From Stenocarpella maydis (lineage: Eukaryota; Ascomycota; Sordariomycetes; Diaporthales; Diaporthaceae), in assembly GCA_002270565.1 (NCBI GenBank), contig NQMI01000010.1, positions 261,429 to 325,428 of the forward strand: 64,000 nt of DNA, written 5' to 3'. How positions within the stretch are numbered: the stretch's first letter is position 1; every line of letters starts with the position of its first letter. Positions 1 to 12,107 of the stretch are shown here, piece after piece. A program made the translations under genes and the position numbers. Under the pieces are notes generated by a model. The model was given only the letters and a program-made list of their open reading frames with translations, was not told the origin of the DNA and did not search any database.

Positions 1-480
1 ATTTGTGCTATAGAATAGCATTCAGTTCAGCGTGTGTGTGTTTCGGCAGGGTCGCAGTATGGTGCTCTGAGGCGAATTGGGACGATTGACAATGGTCTGG
101 ACAACTTTGTATTGAATTAAGTTGGGCTTCTGTAAGCCCTCCTTGTATACCCTCCAACGTTGTCTTACCCTTGGGCATGCTGCAGTCGGCTCTGGTGTAA
201 ATTTGCAAATGCTGGAAAATTCACCCTTTTAATATACTATCTTTAGTTCCAAGCAGCCAGCCAACTATAGCCCTAGTAATGCCCAAATTAAGTATATATA
301 AACTTCTGAAATCAAGCTATCCAATACACTAAGTTATATACTTTTTGGGTAAGAAATAAGGGTAATACAGAGGTCTGAATTAAGGTATAAATGCAGGCCA
401 AAATAATTAACTTACGGCTACCAAACTCATCTTGTGTTACGCATGCACTGGGCGTACTTAGCGAAAATCGCCTGACTCGT

Positions 481-550
481 AAGTCTAGGGTAACTCCTTG
501 TTAGGAAGTCTAGGGTAACTCCTTATAATGAAGTCTAGGGTAACTCCTTG
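481..550. repeat. Three-unit tandem repeat, exact 25-bp period
   Basis: The 19-base core AAGTCTAGGGTAACTCCTT occurs at 481, 506 and 531, separated by 6-base variable spacers (GTTAGG, ATAATG). The three cores are identical although the surrounding DNA is decayed. It lies in a short, less AT-rich stretch (about 420-600) downstream, in the minus-strand sense, of the integrase relic. It might be part of an LTR or an untranslated region of that element. Confidence 0.8.
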
Positions 551-599
551 CACGGAGTACCAACGCCCTGCTGAGCGGTTCCGTTTAACAAGTATCTTT

Positions 600-2060
600 A
601 TAGCCTTTTATATAGCTCTTGCCCTTTAAGTAATGTCTAGAGATAGTGAAGATTTATATAAAACTCAAGGGTAGGTACTAAATACTAGGAGGGTTAGTAT
701 AAGTCCACTTAGCCTAGCTATATCATTTAGGGCCTTAATTACTATCTATAGGATTATCTTATCATTTATAGCTTTATTAATCTCTATATAAAAGATTTTA
801 TATACCCTTTTTAGAGGTTTATATAACTGCTTAACTTTCCCTATAGCCCAATATGCCTCTACCAGCATCTCTTTACACAAGATCCCTATAATCTTTATAT
901 TTATATAGAACTCCTCTAATGCAAAGTTTATCCCTAGGTTATATATAATATAATTAAGTAGGCTGATATAGATGCAGATCCAGCATTTATAGAGTATATC
1001 CCAAGTATCTTATGCAAATATAGATCTAAGGAATATTACTACTTGGAAGTTTATATTTATATTAATTATATATAGGGTATTCTTCTCTCTAAGTTATATA
1101 ACATCAATTACTACTTTATAATTAAAGTAGCTTTCATCCTTAATAGAGAATTTAAATTATCTTAGGGCTGGGTTATATATCTAGTAGTCATAATAGAATT
1201 TCTTAATTCTCTCTAAAATAGCTTCCTTAATATTATTATGCCCTGTACTTCTGAGAAGTCTATATAGTTTCTTTATATAGGGATGGCTAAAGCGCCTATA
1301 AAGTCGCTATAGCTAAGGTTCGGTAAGGAAGGCTCTAGCCTCTATATAGCTAAGGTTAAAGAAAGCATATCCCTATTTTCATATAATTAAGAGTAAGGTA
1401 TTCCCTTATATAATAATATTTACAGTATTATTAAAGTAAGCCTTTAATCTATTAATATTATATAGTAAGAATAGGAATGGAGTTAAGGTATCTATAATAT
1501 AATAAGTTATCTCTTTAAGTTAGTTCCTTAGCTTAATCATTCTAATAAAAGTAATCATATTTACTAGTCTGAACTTAACTCTTGCTATATCCTTCTTCTA
1601 GTTAATCATTATACTAGGGTTCTCTTATATATATGCTAGTACCTAGGGCTTCCCTATTATTGAAAATTTAGCTGCTCTAGTATTTTAGAGTTCCCCTTGA
1701 TATATTATACTATATGGGTTATATAGTATAAAGCTTTCTATAGTAGTTATCCTTAGAGCCAAGTAGATATCTTTACCTATTATGCAGTAATTAAATGCTG
1801 TATTAATAAGGTGCTATTGGGGTGTGTCTTTATCCTCTAAGCCCCATGAATCCTATAGTTAATCTTCTATATGGTTAAGATCTAGGTCCTCCCCCTTATA
1901 ATTAAGTATAAATAACTAAAATTCGCTCTCTCCCTAAAGAGGTTCCTAATTAAGGTTATTACACGCCTATAGATATTAGCCTTATACATTACTCCGCTCC
2001 TTTTCAGAGTAATTAGTAAACTAGCACCCTTCCTTCTTACACATAAAGCACTTCTTTAGT
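600..2060 (-). pseudogene. RIP-inactivated LTR-retrotransposon Pol (zinc knuckle, pre-integrase, integrase core)
   Basis: Minus-strand translation shows three Pol landmarks in order. At 1985-2056 there is a Cys-rich knuckle with the core CFMCKKEGC. At about 1150-1330 is a stretch with RRFSHPYIKKLYRLL, matching the pre-integrase region of fungal elements. At about 600-1140 is a broken integrase core with recognisable segments such as VYKIFYIEINKA and LILTLLVF. Many stops interrupt it, mostly TAA/TAG. The order knuckle-integrase with no reverse transcriptase before the integrase suggests a Ty1/copia-type arrangement with the reverse transcriptase lost or beyond the left edge. Family assignment within LTR elements is inference. 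Confidence 0.65.
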
Positions 2061-5000
2061 TAGCTTGTTATATGAGGTAGTCTGAATGGTTGTTATGATG
2101 GGTATGGTTATTGCCCTAATCATATAAGGGGTTATTATAAAAACCAGCCCTTATTAGGCTATAAATAATTATATAAAGAGCTCATTCAAGGGCAATTATA
2201 TAAAGGCTTTTAGCGGTTATTAAAGTTTAATATATACCTTCTATCTATAAAGTTAATTTTTATCTTATCTTAGGTAATAAATTATTAGGTTGAGTTTCTC
2301 TCTATAGTAACTTGGATCGCTACTCAAAGGTCTGCAAATAGGGCTTTGCATATTAGTTTCTAGTTCATTAGGGCATATTCAAGCTCTAGCACCATATGAT
2401 ATGCTCGGGAAACTATCATATAGAGTGCAATCTCTCCTTAGTATCCCTCTCCTAGGGCCCATTATGCGAGTTAGAGTTTATTAAGAAGTACCTCTAGTAC
2501 TTCTAAGAGTGTTTTCTCTGGATTCTCCCTCTTAACTTATATAAAGGATATAATTATCTAATCTACCTAGTACTAGCTATAATTAGTATTTATATTAAAG
2601 TATATATTCGTTAGATTATATATTTCCTTCTATATCTTATCCGGGCCTATATAGTAGAGGTAAAAATCCTTTGCATAGTTTAAGAGTATATCTGAGAAGA
2701 TTATATAATATTAATCCTCTTAAATTTATAATCTTCTGTAGTACCCTATAAAGATTCATACTTTATTATATAATAAGTTATATAACCTCCCTATATAATT
2801 ATATTCCTTCTTTTATCCCTTATAGAAGTTAGCTACAGCTTGGGAGTTAATTAGCCCGTTAAAGACTATTTAGGTCGGAAGTAGGTTATATGGAGCACCA
2901 TCCATATAAACGGATCATACGGTAAGTACAGTATCTGGCTGCTATAGGAAATTGCCCACCTCTTGTATATATCTCATACTAAGAGGTATCTATTATACGG
3001 AATAGATTTCTGCTATCTGTGCTTATATAGTTTGGGGGGCTTCATGCAAATAAGATTATTGCTATCATTCATATAGCTCAATAGTTGCTTATATGGGTTA
3101 TATTAATTGCTATCTAGCTGGTAATATTATAGCTTATATGGGGCTAGGTGGGGTTTATTGAGTTTGCTATAGCTGCCTATAGCTTGCCTTTCTAGCCTTA
3201 ATAAGTTATATAATTCTTGCTAAATAGGATCCTCCTAGTATTTATATTCCCTCTTTGCTAATTAAGTAAAGTAGCTCTTTCTTGAATATATAAGGGACCT
3301 AATTAAATTAGTAGGTAGTCNATCTCATTCTTATCCCAGAATTATAGGTCTATCTATTATTACTACCTTAAGATTAGTATTATACTCCCTTTAGCTATTT
3401 CTTTATATATAACTATAAGAGATAGTCTTTCTATATTCTAGCTAGAAGGTCTGGAAACATTCTCTTTAGGGTCATTTAATATTACTAATATCTTAATAGT
3501 TTCTATATTAGTTTATATGGGTTAAGGTATTTTATTATATAGTTCCATATACTCTCTCTATCTTACTCATACGGATTACCTCTCATACTGCCTCCTAATC
3601 CTCATTTAATAGTAATAAGTATAATTTATATAAGATAGATAGAGATTGTTTTCTAGGTAACCTCCTTTCTTATGCTACACCACGGCTTAATCGAGAAGAT
3701 CTCTAGGCTCTTAGCACAAGCATATAACTCTAGCTGTTCTGCTTCCTAATCCTCATTCAGCAGTACAGCTAGAGAGTCATATAGGGGCTTATATCTTCAC
3801 TCTTGCCAATCTGTAATCGCGCTAAGTAATCACTAATCAGTATTGAATGGCCTTTGCTATATAGCTATTAGTATATACATATAGTGGTTATTAAACTAGT
3901 TCTATTATTCAATGATCTATCTAGGTTCTGAAACGAGGGAGGGGAAGCATATGATAGGGGCTTAAGGCCTCCATGCGGTACCTAGGTGGCTAACTAAGCT
4001 ACCTCTTCCCCATACTGATGTGCGATCCTAAGTGCTATTCCAACAATTCATTCTTTAATTAGATGAAGTTAATATTTATATATATATAATATTTTATAAT
4101 TATATTAGCATATTATTTATAAATTCATTTAATATCAAACGTATTAAAGAATGTAATTAGTATAATTATATTTATATATTTTATATTATTTATTTTAAAC
4201 TTTTAAATAACTTAAATATTTAAAAGTTATATACTTTTTAATATCATAAACTATATAGCAATAGTAAGCAACAGCTACAGTGGGCAATAGTTACTATTAT
4301 AGGTAAATACGGCTGGTCCCCAGCAGTAGTCACCATAGTAGGTAAATGGCCAGTAGTAACAGAAGTAAGGGGCTGACTAAGCCCCTAACTGGCTTCTACC
4401 CATCTAAGCCCACAGCTAGCTACACCTACATATCTACCTACTCTTAGCATCCATCAAATACCAACCATTAACCACTACTCGTATTGCAATTCCTAACCCA
4501 GCTCACAAACTATATATTATCAATTCTCAACTTTAATATATTAAATATGAAAAAATTCAACAAGTATAAAAAGAATATGAAAATTAGAAATATAATTAAT
4601 ATTAAAAAAGATTATTTTATATAAATCCTAATACTTTTTAGTTTTATTATACTTACTTTAACTCCGTTAAATTTATCAAACTAATTAAAAGTAAGTACGT
4701 AAATGCAATTAATATGTATTAATATTATAATCTATTTTATATTCAGCTATAAATAAATATTAAAATAGGTTAAAGTTAGTAAAATGATTCAAAACTAGCC
4801 ACCTTTAAATTCTAGTTACTTTCTAATACCTTATAAACTACTGGGTTTTATTTTTGAAGAGCTAACTATTAGGATAGCTATAAAGTTTGTCTAAAGTTAA
4901 TAGTTCAAGGGTATCATTTAAGTAGAGCATAAACCTTTAACCTTTACAGTAATAGAAGTATTTTTAATACTTTTTATAAGATTATACTAACATTATTAGG

Positions 5001-6149
5001 ATATCCCTTAGGTTTTAAATAATAATTATATAGTCATATATCTGCTAGACTAGGCTAGCGGCTGATAAGATAATTAGAGGCAGGTATAATTTGCTGATGG
5101 CCTAAAGGCGGTATTAGCGGGTATTAAACCTATACACTTTATCATATATAACTGCAAAGGGAACCTTATCGCATACTACAATACTATAGTGCCTTTTAAT
5201 AACTTATATTTATTTTAAAAGGATTATTTATAAAGATTTAATTAGCTCTTTTACTTATATAAAATAATAATAAATTAATTAGTAGTTGAAATTTAAATCT
5301 AGTATCATTATCATGAAATCTTTCACAATTAATAAATTTAATATTACAATAATTTATAATCATTTAATAAATAATTTATGAAAGATTAATAAAGTCTTAA
5401 ATAAATAAATTATATCGTTTATAATACTTTATTTAACTTATAATTAAATATTAAAAATAAATGATAATAATAACACTGATATTGAGAATAAAATCAAATT
5501 GAATGATAGTTTTTTAATAATAAATGTAAAAAGATTAAAATGATAATTTTAAAGTACCTATTTATTATAAACAGTACAGAATATAAGATATCAAAAATTA
5601 ATTAGAATTAAGAAGTAGTTAGTCTTTAGTAAATCTACCAACTTTAAGCTACTTTAATACTTACTTAAAGATAAATATAAAATAAAAAGAAATATTGATT
5701 AATATTAATTATATTAAACTGTTTAGTTTTGATTAAATTTATAAATTTCAAGAAATTAAAGTAAATATAATCCAATAAAATATATTAAAACTTATATAAA
5801 ATAATTTATTTTAATATTTATTATATTTTTATGACTGGAGTGATTAAGCGAGCGAGTAAAAGCGATACGCCTGTAATACCTTTAGGCTTAAGATTTAAAT
5901 CTTATTGGTATTTAATCCTTCTTCTTTATACTTCTTAGTTCTCTTTTATTATTCTAAAAGAATGGCCCTTGTGGGCTTTAGAGAGTCTATTTATATAATA
6001 TTATTTATTACTTATTATATTTCAATATAACTATAACTTAATTAGTATTAACTTTAGAGTTTGTTAACTAGTTTAGCTGTGATATAAATCAATTGATCCT
6101 AGACATGCACTATATACTAAGAAGGAGTTACATAATAGCGAGATCCTGC

Positions 6150-7949
6150 TCAGTGAACGAGGTATCTGTCGTCGGAGTTGATATCATAATCAGCAAACTT
6201 CCGAGAGGGCACCTGGCGCTGAAACATAATGTCCATCTCCTCAAAAGTACGGTCTTTGGTCTCTGGCAAGCGAAAGAACCCCCAGATGGTGGTGAGCAAA
6301 GATAGGCTACCCCAGAAGAAGGCCTGGTGAGGTTCAAATCAGCAGCAGGTCACGGGTTAACCACGATACCAAATGAGACTTACTGTCTTTCCCTGTGCGT
6401 TCCACGCAGTCGGGGACATGAAGTACGGCTGCAGGACACCGCCGATGATGTTTGCCACGTAGTAAGCGCTGCGGCCGAGGACGACGGTCTGGGTCCGGAG
6501 GCGGGTGGAGCCGATCTCAGCGACGATGGTGTAGACGATGGGGCCGACCGACATCGAGTACACGCCGAGCCACACGATGCAGAGGATCGACTGGACCAGG
6601 CCGAGGGTGTGGGTCTGCGGCTCTATGCAAGCCAGGATGCCGATGAGCCACAGGCAGCACAGCAGGCCGTAGAAACCGCAGAGCCAGATGCTCCTCCGGC
6701 CCCACCTCGAGATGTAGAGCCACGAGATGATGACGCCACAGAAGGCGATGGCGGTGCCGACGAGCCCCAGGCTATAGGACAGATCGGCGCTCAGGCCGGC
6801 TTGCTCGTAGACTGGAACGATGGTGTTAGCTGGTGTCGCGGCGGCTGGGGCGATGGGCTGCTCATACAGAAAGTGCCAGTGTAGCAAAGAGCACCGCCGT
6901 TGGTGATCTGGGAGACGAAGCACATGACGGCAATTTCGGTCCGGCGCCGGTTGGTCCCCCTGAAGCAGTCGACGTACGAGGTGCCAGCTCGCTCCTCCTT
7001 CTCCAGCTCGTTGGTGCGGACCATGAGGGCGATGGTCGCGTCGTGGTCGCTCTGGTGCTCCGGCTCGGAGAGGCGAGCCAGGGACTTCTTGGCCTTGTCG
7101 AGCTGTCCGGTGCGGGCGAGATACCAGGGAGACTCGGGGGCCAGGAATGCGACGATAAACAGGGGGACTGGCCAGACCCACTGGACAGCCATTGGGATCT
7201 TGTAGCCCCAGTCGGTCTCGTTGTGGATCAGCCCCTTCAGCACGCCGGCTGCGATGAACTGGCCGATGCACCAGCAGAGGTTGATGTACGCCGTCAGGTA
7301 CCCACGGAGTGCAAGCGGCACGACCTCGGCAGCGAAGGCAGGGCCGGTCGTCGCGAAGACTCCCCAGGGGATGTTGCAGAGAAACTGGCCAACCAGGAGA
7401 ACCTCGATCCTCGGCGCGAAGAAGGATATGAAGATGGCCGCAGAAAGCCAGGCGAGACTGCCCATCAACACTATGCGATGTCCATACTTTGCAGTCAGAT
7501 ATCCGTTGAGCATCGCTCCTATGATGTTTCCCACTCCGCCCATGTCGTTGAGGGCGGCTTGCCACGCTGAAGGAATCTGGTAGCCATGCTCTTCGCCCGA
7601 GTACTCGCCGAACTTTCTTCGGAAGGAATGGTAGCCCCAGAAGTTCCCGAGCAGTTGTGTATCGTAGCCCTCCATGATGATCGTTGCGGAGATGACTGCA
7701 GAATCGGGGCTTGTCAGCAGCTGATCACCATTGCCGAGTCGCACCGCACCAAGGAAGATTGTACCCACGAACAGACCATATCACGGCTTTCTTGTGTGTC
7801 TTGAGACCTTGTATGAGGGTCATGCTATGCTCGTTGGCTGTCGCATGGGCGGCCTCGTCGTTCAGAACCTTGACATTGTCGAGATCGGGGCCGACGCCCT
7901 TCTCGTCAATGTGCTCCGGCCGGGCCTCCTTGCTCTCTGTTGGCTCCAT
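6150..7949 (-). CDS. MFS sugar transporter, alpha-glucoside/maltose permease type
   Basis: Twelve-helix plasma-membrane sugar:proton symporter of the MAL-type branch of the sugar porter family. I read four exons with introns at 7696-7768, 6812-6867 (branch GCTAAC) and 6324-6383 (donor GTAAGT), giving 536 residues and an intact frame. Family marks in order: EGYD at about residue 69, the R-G-Y loop after helix 4, PESPWYLAR at about 247, YEQAGL just after the second intron, and the exit signature PETKDRTFEE near the C-terminus. The start at 7949 (MEPTESKEAR) is preferred over an in-frame ATG at 8012 because family members begin with a short acidic cytoplasmic tail. It is the only gene between two RIP blocks yet shows no decay. 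The substrate (maltose, trehalose, other glucosides) cannot be fixed from sequence. Confidence 0.9.
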
Positions 7950-9100
7950 GTTCACATGGACGTATCGCAAGCACCATGGAAATTCTGTCCAGATGTTTTC
8001 CAGCAGCTCCAATAACAGAAGTGGAACGGTATCTACGCGTGGCAGACCTGGCAGAATGCATGGTAACAGTTGCGTCTAGTTCTTGCGCGTACGCGCGTGG
8101 CTCTTTATTGCATGCAGGTCCCCTCACACATGAGACCACACAAGCTGTGCTTGTAGGGAGATCAGGTGTTGGTTACATAGCTCGGCCTCGAACCCCGAAC
8201 TGACTGGAGCGACGGCCCGTCAAGACCGTTAGGTGAGAGTGCTCAGAAGGACCTACCCCACTGTGCACATGGGGATCCATCTGGTTGGAATTGAGAGCAT
8301 CTTGCATATCATTGCGGGACATTGCAGAAAGCATGCGTGGGTGGTGATGTCGACGATTGGTGGAACTTCTTGCAACGCAACAAGACATCCCGGGGTTATG
8401 CAACGCTACTCTTCTCTGGCCGGAGTCAACTGGTTTACTCATACGACGCACACGCAGCGCCTCAAATTTCTTTGAAAGCCATCCGTCACCCGTGAGTTCA
8501 CGAGTTTTATATTAGGACAGAGGGTGATTATTCTGAGAGTTCCAGAGTCCAATAATCGAGACTGTCCGTCCTGCTCTTAAGTCTTTGTTGACTGGGCAAC
8601 TTCAGCACGAGACCTCGGTTAAAAGTGCAGCGGAGAAAAAGACCAACGGCGGATATCGAGTCTTGGAGAAGACAAGCCCCCACAACAACTCGTGCCGCGT
8701 CTCGGAGAGTCACCACAAAGCTTTTCTTGGTAAGTGCTTATTTAGTGCCCTGGTCTCGTCCGCATTCCCACCTGACGGGTGTGCCCCTAAGACTGCAGCC
8801 AAGCTGAGGTCCACGGGAACGTCTGCACCGACACGGATCAGAGCAACTGCAGGAGCCACACCATGTCGTGCTGTTTGTGAGGCAATGTGGTAGCCCAAGA
8901 CATCAGGTTCCCACTCATCGCCTTGCCACATCGGCTCGATGTTCCGGGGACATACCAAGTCGGCAGCCAAGTGAAGAAGGGCGGCATGGCACGCGGAGCC
9001 TTAGTCTCGGTTGCTTTCAGGTCCCGAGATCAATCAGTCCCTTCTGGAAAGTTAAATCAATACAAAGTGAATTTCACTTAACTGCATGTTCCGGCATATT
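7950..9100. other. Upstream region of the transporter, no gene seen
   Basis: Mixed-composition DNA with only short overlapping frames on both strands and no recognisable product. It should contain the transporter promoter, which fires leftward. AT content rises again from about 9060, marking the edge of the second RIP block. Confidence 0.5.
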
Positions 9101-9794
9101 TAGGTATACCTGAATTTCGTTATTTTATAGGTACAGAGTCATTTTTGACGGACTGAGCATGAGTTACCCTTTCTATATCTTATTTAGATAACTACCTAGG
9201 TAGGAAGTTATCACATAAACAGACCACTGTACTATTAACATCGTCGCCCCGGCTTCCGGCCGGGCCCCCCTTCCGGCCGCCCCACAACCGCGTATGCATA
9301 TGAACGCATCTATACCCACCCTCTAGGAAAACTTAAATATCTTAATAAGGGATTTTTTCTTCTTACCAAACTTTATATATATATTAATTAAATAATTATA
9401 AAGTAATATTTAAAAGTAGAAGTTTATAACGCTATTATTATAATTAAGGATAATATATCTATTAGGCAGGCCTTTAACATCTAGTATATCCCTTATGCTC
9501 TATTATTTAATTAGCTTAATAGTAAATTAAGCTAGTAAGAGGCTGCCCTACCTTGGAGGCTTCTTTATAACTATTAAAGGGATTTATTAGCTCTATTTAT
9601 AATAAATTAGAGTTATTTAGGGCTTACCCTTACTTAATATGATCTATAGGGTTTAATAGCCTATCTAACCTTTCTAAATAAAAACTACCCTCTCCTTAGA
9701 AGGATTTAGCTTAGGGGCTTCCTTTCTCATTACTTAGAGCTCTATTAGGGAAGAATTAGTATATTAAAGCCTTAAGAATTTAAGCCTCTAATAG

Positions 9795-10190
9795 TGTTCC
9801 GGGGTCTAGGGGAACCGGCATGTTTCAGAATCCGGAGGAAAACCAGCCTTAGCATCCCCCCCCCCCTCCAAGACTATAAGAAGGGGCCTTCCTGCGTTGC
9901 TTTTGAGAAATTTCTAGTCCTAGAGAATCAATCTTTTTATACCCTATGAATTTATATCTATCAGATATATACATATATACTATAAAATCATTTATTATAC
10001 TCTCTTTTTCTGCCTCTCCTTTTTAACACCCTCTATTCCCCTTATAACTCTCCTATCGCATCAGGGGCTCCTCTTCTTGCCTTCCACGCTCCTCTTGGGG
10101 TGGTTACTTGATCAGGGCTCTGGCAGAACGTGTGCCTTTTTGTATATATAGAGGTTTTATCCTCTCGCTCCCCCTCTGGGCCCGTTTTCA
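9795..10190 (+). repeat. LTR-like repeat, copy 1 (TG...CA)
   Basis: A 396-bp unit starting TGTTCCGGGGTCTAGGGGAA and ending CCCGTTTTCA. It is closely related to copies at 17,220-17,621 and 17,837-18,163, with differences that are mostly transitions. The TG...CA ends and size fit an LTR. The direct flanks share TAATA (CTAATAG before, CTAATA after), which could be a 5-bp target duplication and would make this a solo LTR, although such a match in AT-rich DNA can be chance. Confidence 0.7.
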
Positions 10191-10332
10191 CTAATATCTG
10201 CCCTATAAATCAAATATGGGTTTCTTTAGCTAACAAGGTTTCTTCAGTTATTATGAAGTTCCTTGGCTTTTAGGCCTGGATTCCCTGTTTTTATTTATAA
10301 GGTTATCAGCTACTTTGGGGAAGTAAATCTCT

Positions 10333-10448
10333 ATACTTCTAATACCATTTAATTCTAATTAGAGCTATAGCGCCCTCTTGCTCTTAATAGAGGATTTTGC
10401 TATTATGTAAAGGCTAGATTTACCCTCCTGAGTCACCCATAGTTAACC
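10333..10448 (+). repeat. Inverted duplication, arm A
   Basis: About 117 bp whose reverse complement recurs at 17,716-17,834 with roughly ten percent differences, nearly all G/A or C/T. Arm A lies about 140 bp right of LTR copy 1. Arm B lies between LTR copies 2 and 3. Both arms contain the segment GAGGATTTTGCTATTAT or its complement. Confidence 0.85.
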
Positions 10449-12107
10449 CAGTGGCAATAGGAATAAGTATGTGCAAGGCTGGTTTAATCTCTGTACCGAG
10501 CTAATTCTATTACCTCAGCTATATCTTAAACCCCCTCCCGGCATACCTAATTCAGTAGTAAAGTATAGAACCTCTGGCCTAGCTATATGTTCCTAGAAAA
10601 GCTACTAAGGGATTTGTGTTCTTGGGCCTTAGAAATTCATTCTAATTGGATTTAATAGTATCTAATTAGGGCTTATTTCCTTAGAAGGGATATAAAGGAC
10701 TGGTATCAAGAAGGTTTGGTAGATCCCAACCACCTATATTACCCGAAACTCTCTACCCTTAGATATAGCACCCAAAGGTTTGGCATGCTAATTCCCTAAT
10801 ATAGGTAAACTAGGTATAATAGAGCCCCAGTTTAATTAATTAGGCCCCTTTTTAGTTTTCCCTTTTGAGTTATTATTATAATATCTAGTTACCCTATTAA
10901 ATATTATATCTGAGATATTATTTGATATTATATGATGTTAGGTTAGGTGATAGCGGTACTGGATGTTATATGCTTCTGTAGGGAGTTAAAGAGGTTCCTG
11001 CCCTACTAACTGCTATCCTTCTAATTAGTAAGCTTGAAGCTTCTACTAATATTAGCACCCCCTGCGGTTAGGATGGCTAGCGTTAGTAGCATAAGGGTAT
11101 TCCAGGTATCTATATTGTTCTCTCCTATAAGACTAGCAGTTAAGTAGCTCCCGCCTTTACTTATAGCAAGACTTTATAATACTTAATGTGACCTTTTATA
11201 CTAATACCTTTCACTCTAATCATACCTGGTTATTCCTATATGCATCTTAGTAAACTTTAGATAGCACTTATGCCCTTATTTCTTCTAGATACGCCTGGTA
11301 TAGAGAAATATTCAACACCTTCAGATAGCACTTACATCTCGCCTCTCCTGAAGGACCTCTGGTATTAAGAAACATTTGACTTTACTATTACTGCAAGGGA
11401 GTAATTAGGACCTAATCTATCCTGTATGCATCTTTGCAAACCCTGAATAGTACTTACGCCTTTACTTCTCCTAGACACACTTATTATAGAGAAATATTTA
11501 ATAATCTTGGATAGTACTTATATCTTGCCTCTTCAGCCGCAGCGCTAGTGCAGAGAAACATTCACCTTTATTATTATAGCAAGGGATAGATTAGGACCTA
11601 TATCTTCTGTTTTTCTAATAAGGGATGTTTATTCTACTCCCCTATCTACTAGAGGTTTGCCCTCTAGGGGAAGAAAGCAGGATATAGATGAGGCAAGAAG
11701 GCTCTTATTAAAGAAAGGTCCACCTTAAGGATGCTAGTCTCCTTAGAAACCTGCCCCTACCCCATCTAGGACCTTAGATTAGGAGCGTTATACTCCTATA
11801 CTACTTATTTAGGTAACTTCTCAGCCTGTTATACCTTTAATACCCTTTAGAAATGCTACCCTTTGGACCTTACTATTTCTTAGCTCTTAAGAGGATATTT
11901 ATAAAGGCAGGTCTAATTAGCTTAATCCTATAGCTATAGCTTTCTATAGGGATATAGAATATTATAGTATTAAGAAGTTTGCTAGAGGCTATTTGGAATT
12001 TTTGCTTTAAAAAGGAAGAATGAGCTTATCTTGTGTTTAGAGATATTAGTTTCTGATTGCTAATTACCCTGAACTTAAGGGCGATATATCTCTTAGGGAA
12101 CTAAAGA

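Larger units (their letters stand above)
1..6090. repeat. AT-rich RIP-decayed block, left
   Basis: Very AT-rich DNA without intact genes, dense in TATA-type steps. Recognisable protein relics on the minus strand carry stops at positions where CAA, CAG or TGG codons are expected, which is what C-to-T change at CpA (RIP) produces. About 600-2060 holds a retrotransposon Pol relic (separate entry). From about 4050 to 5850 the sequence is almost pure A/T and I see no reading frame. A single undetermined base lies at about 3321. The block ends just before the stop codon of the sugar transporter at 6150, where composition changes sharply. RIP is inferred from the mutation pattern, not measured. Confidence 0.85.

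Noticed and set aside
481..550. CRISPR-like array
   Set aside because: Only three units with 6-base spacers, in a eukaryotic genome; it is a simple tandem array.
6791..6900. Apparent frameshift in the sugar transporter
   Set aside because: A 56-bp intron with donor GTATGAG, branch GCTAAC and acceptor CCAG restores the frame exactly to family sequence (TFFYEQAGL).
8170..8200. tRNA B-box-like GGTTCGAGGCC on the minus strand
   Set aside because: The T-arm stem does not pair and no acceptor stem or A box is found at the right distance.
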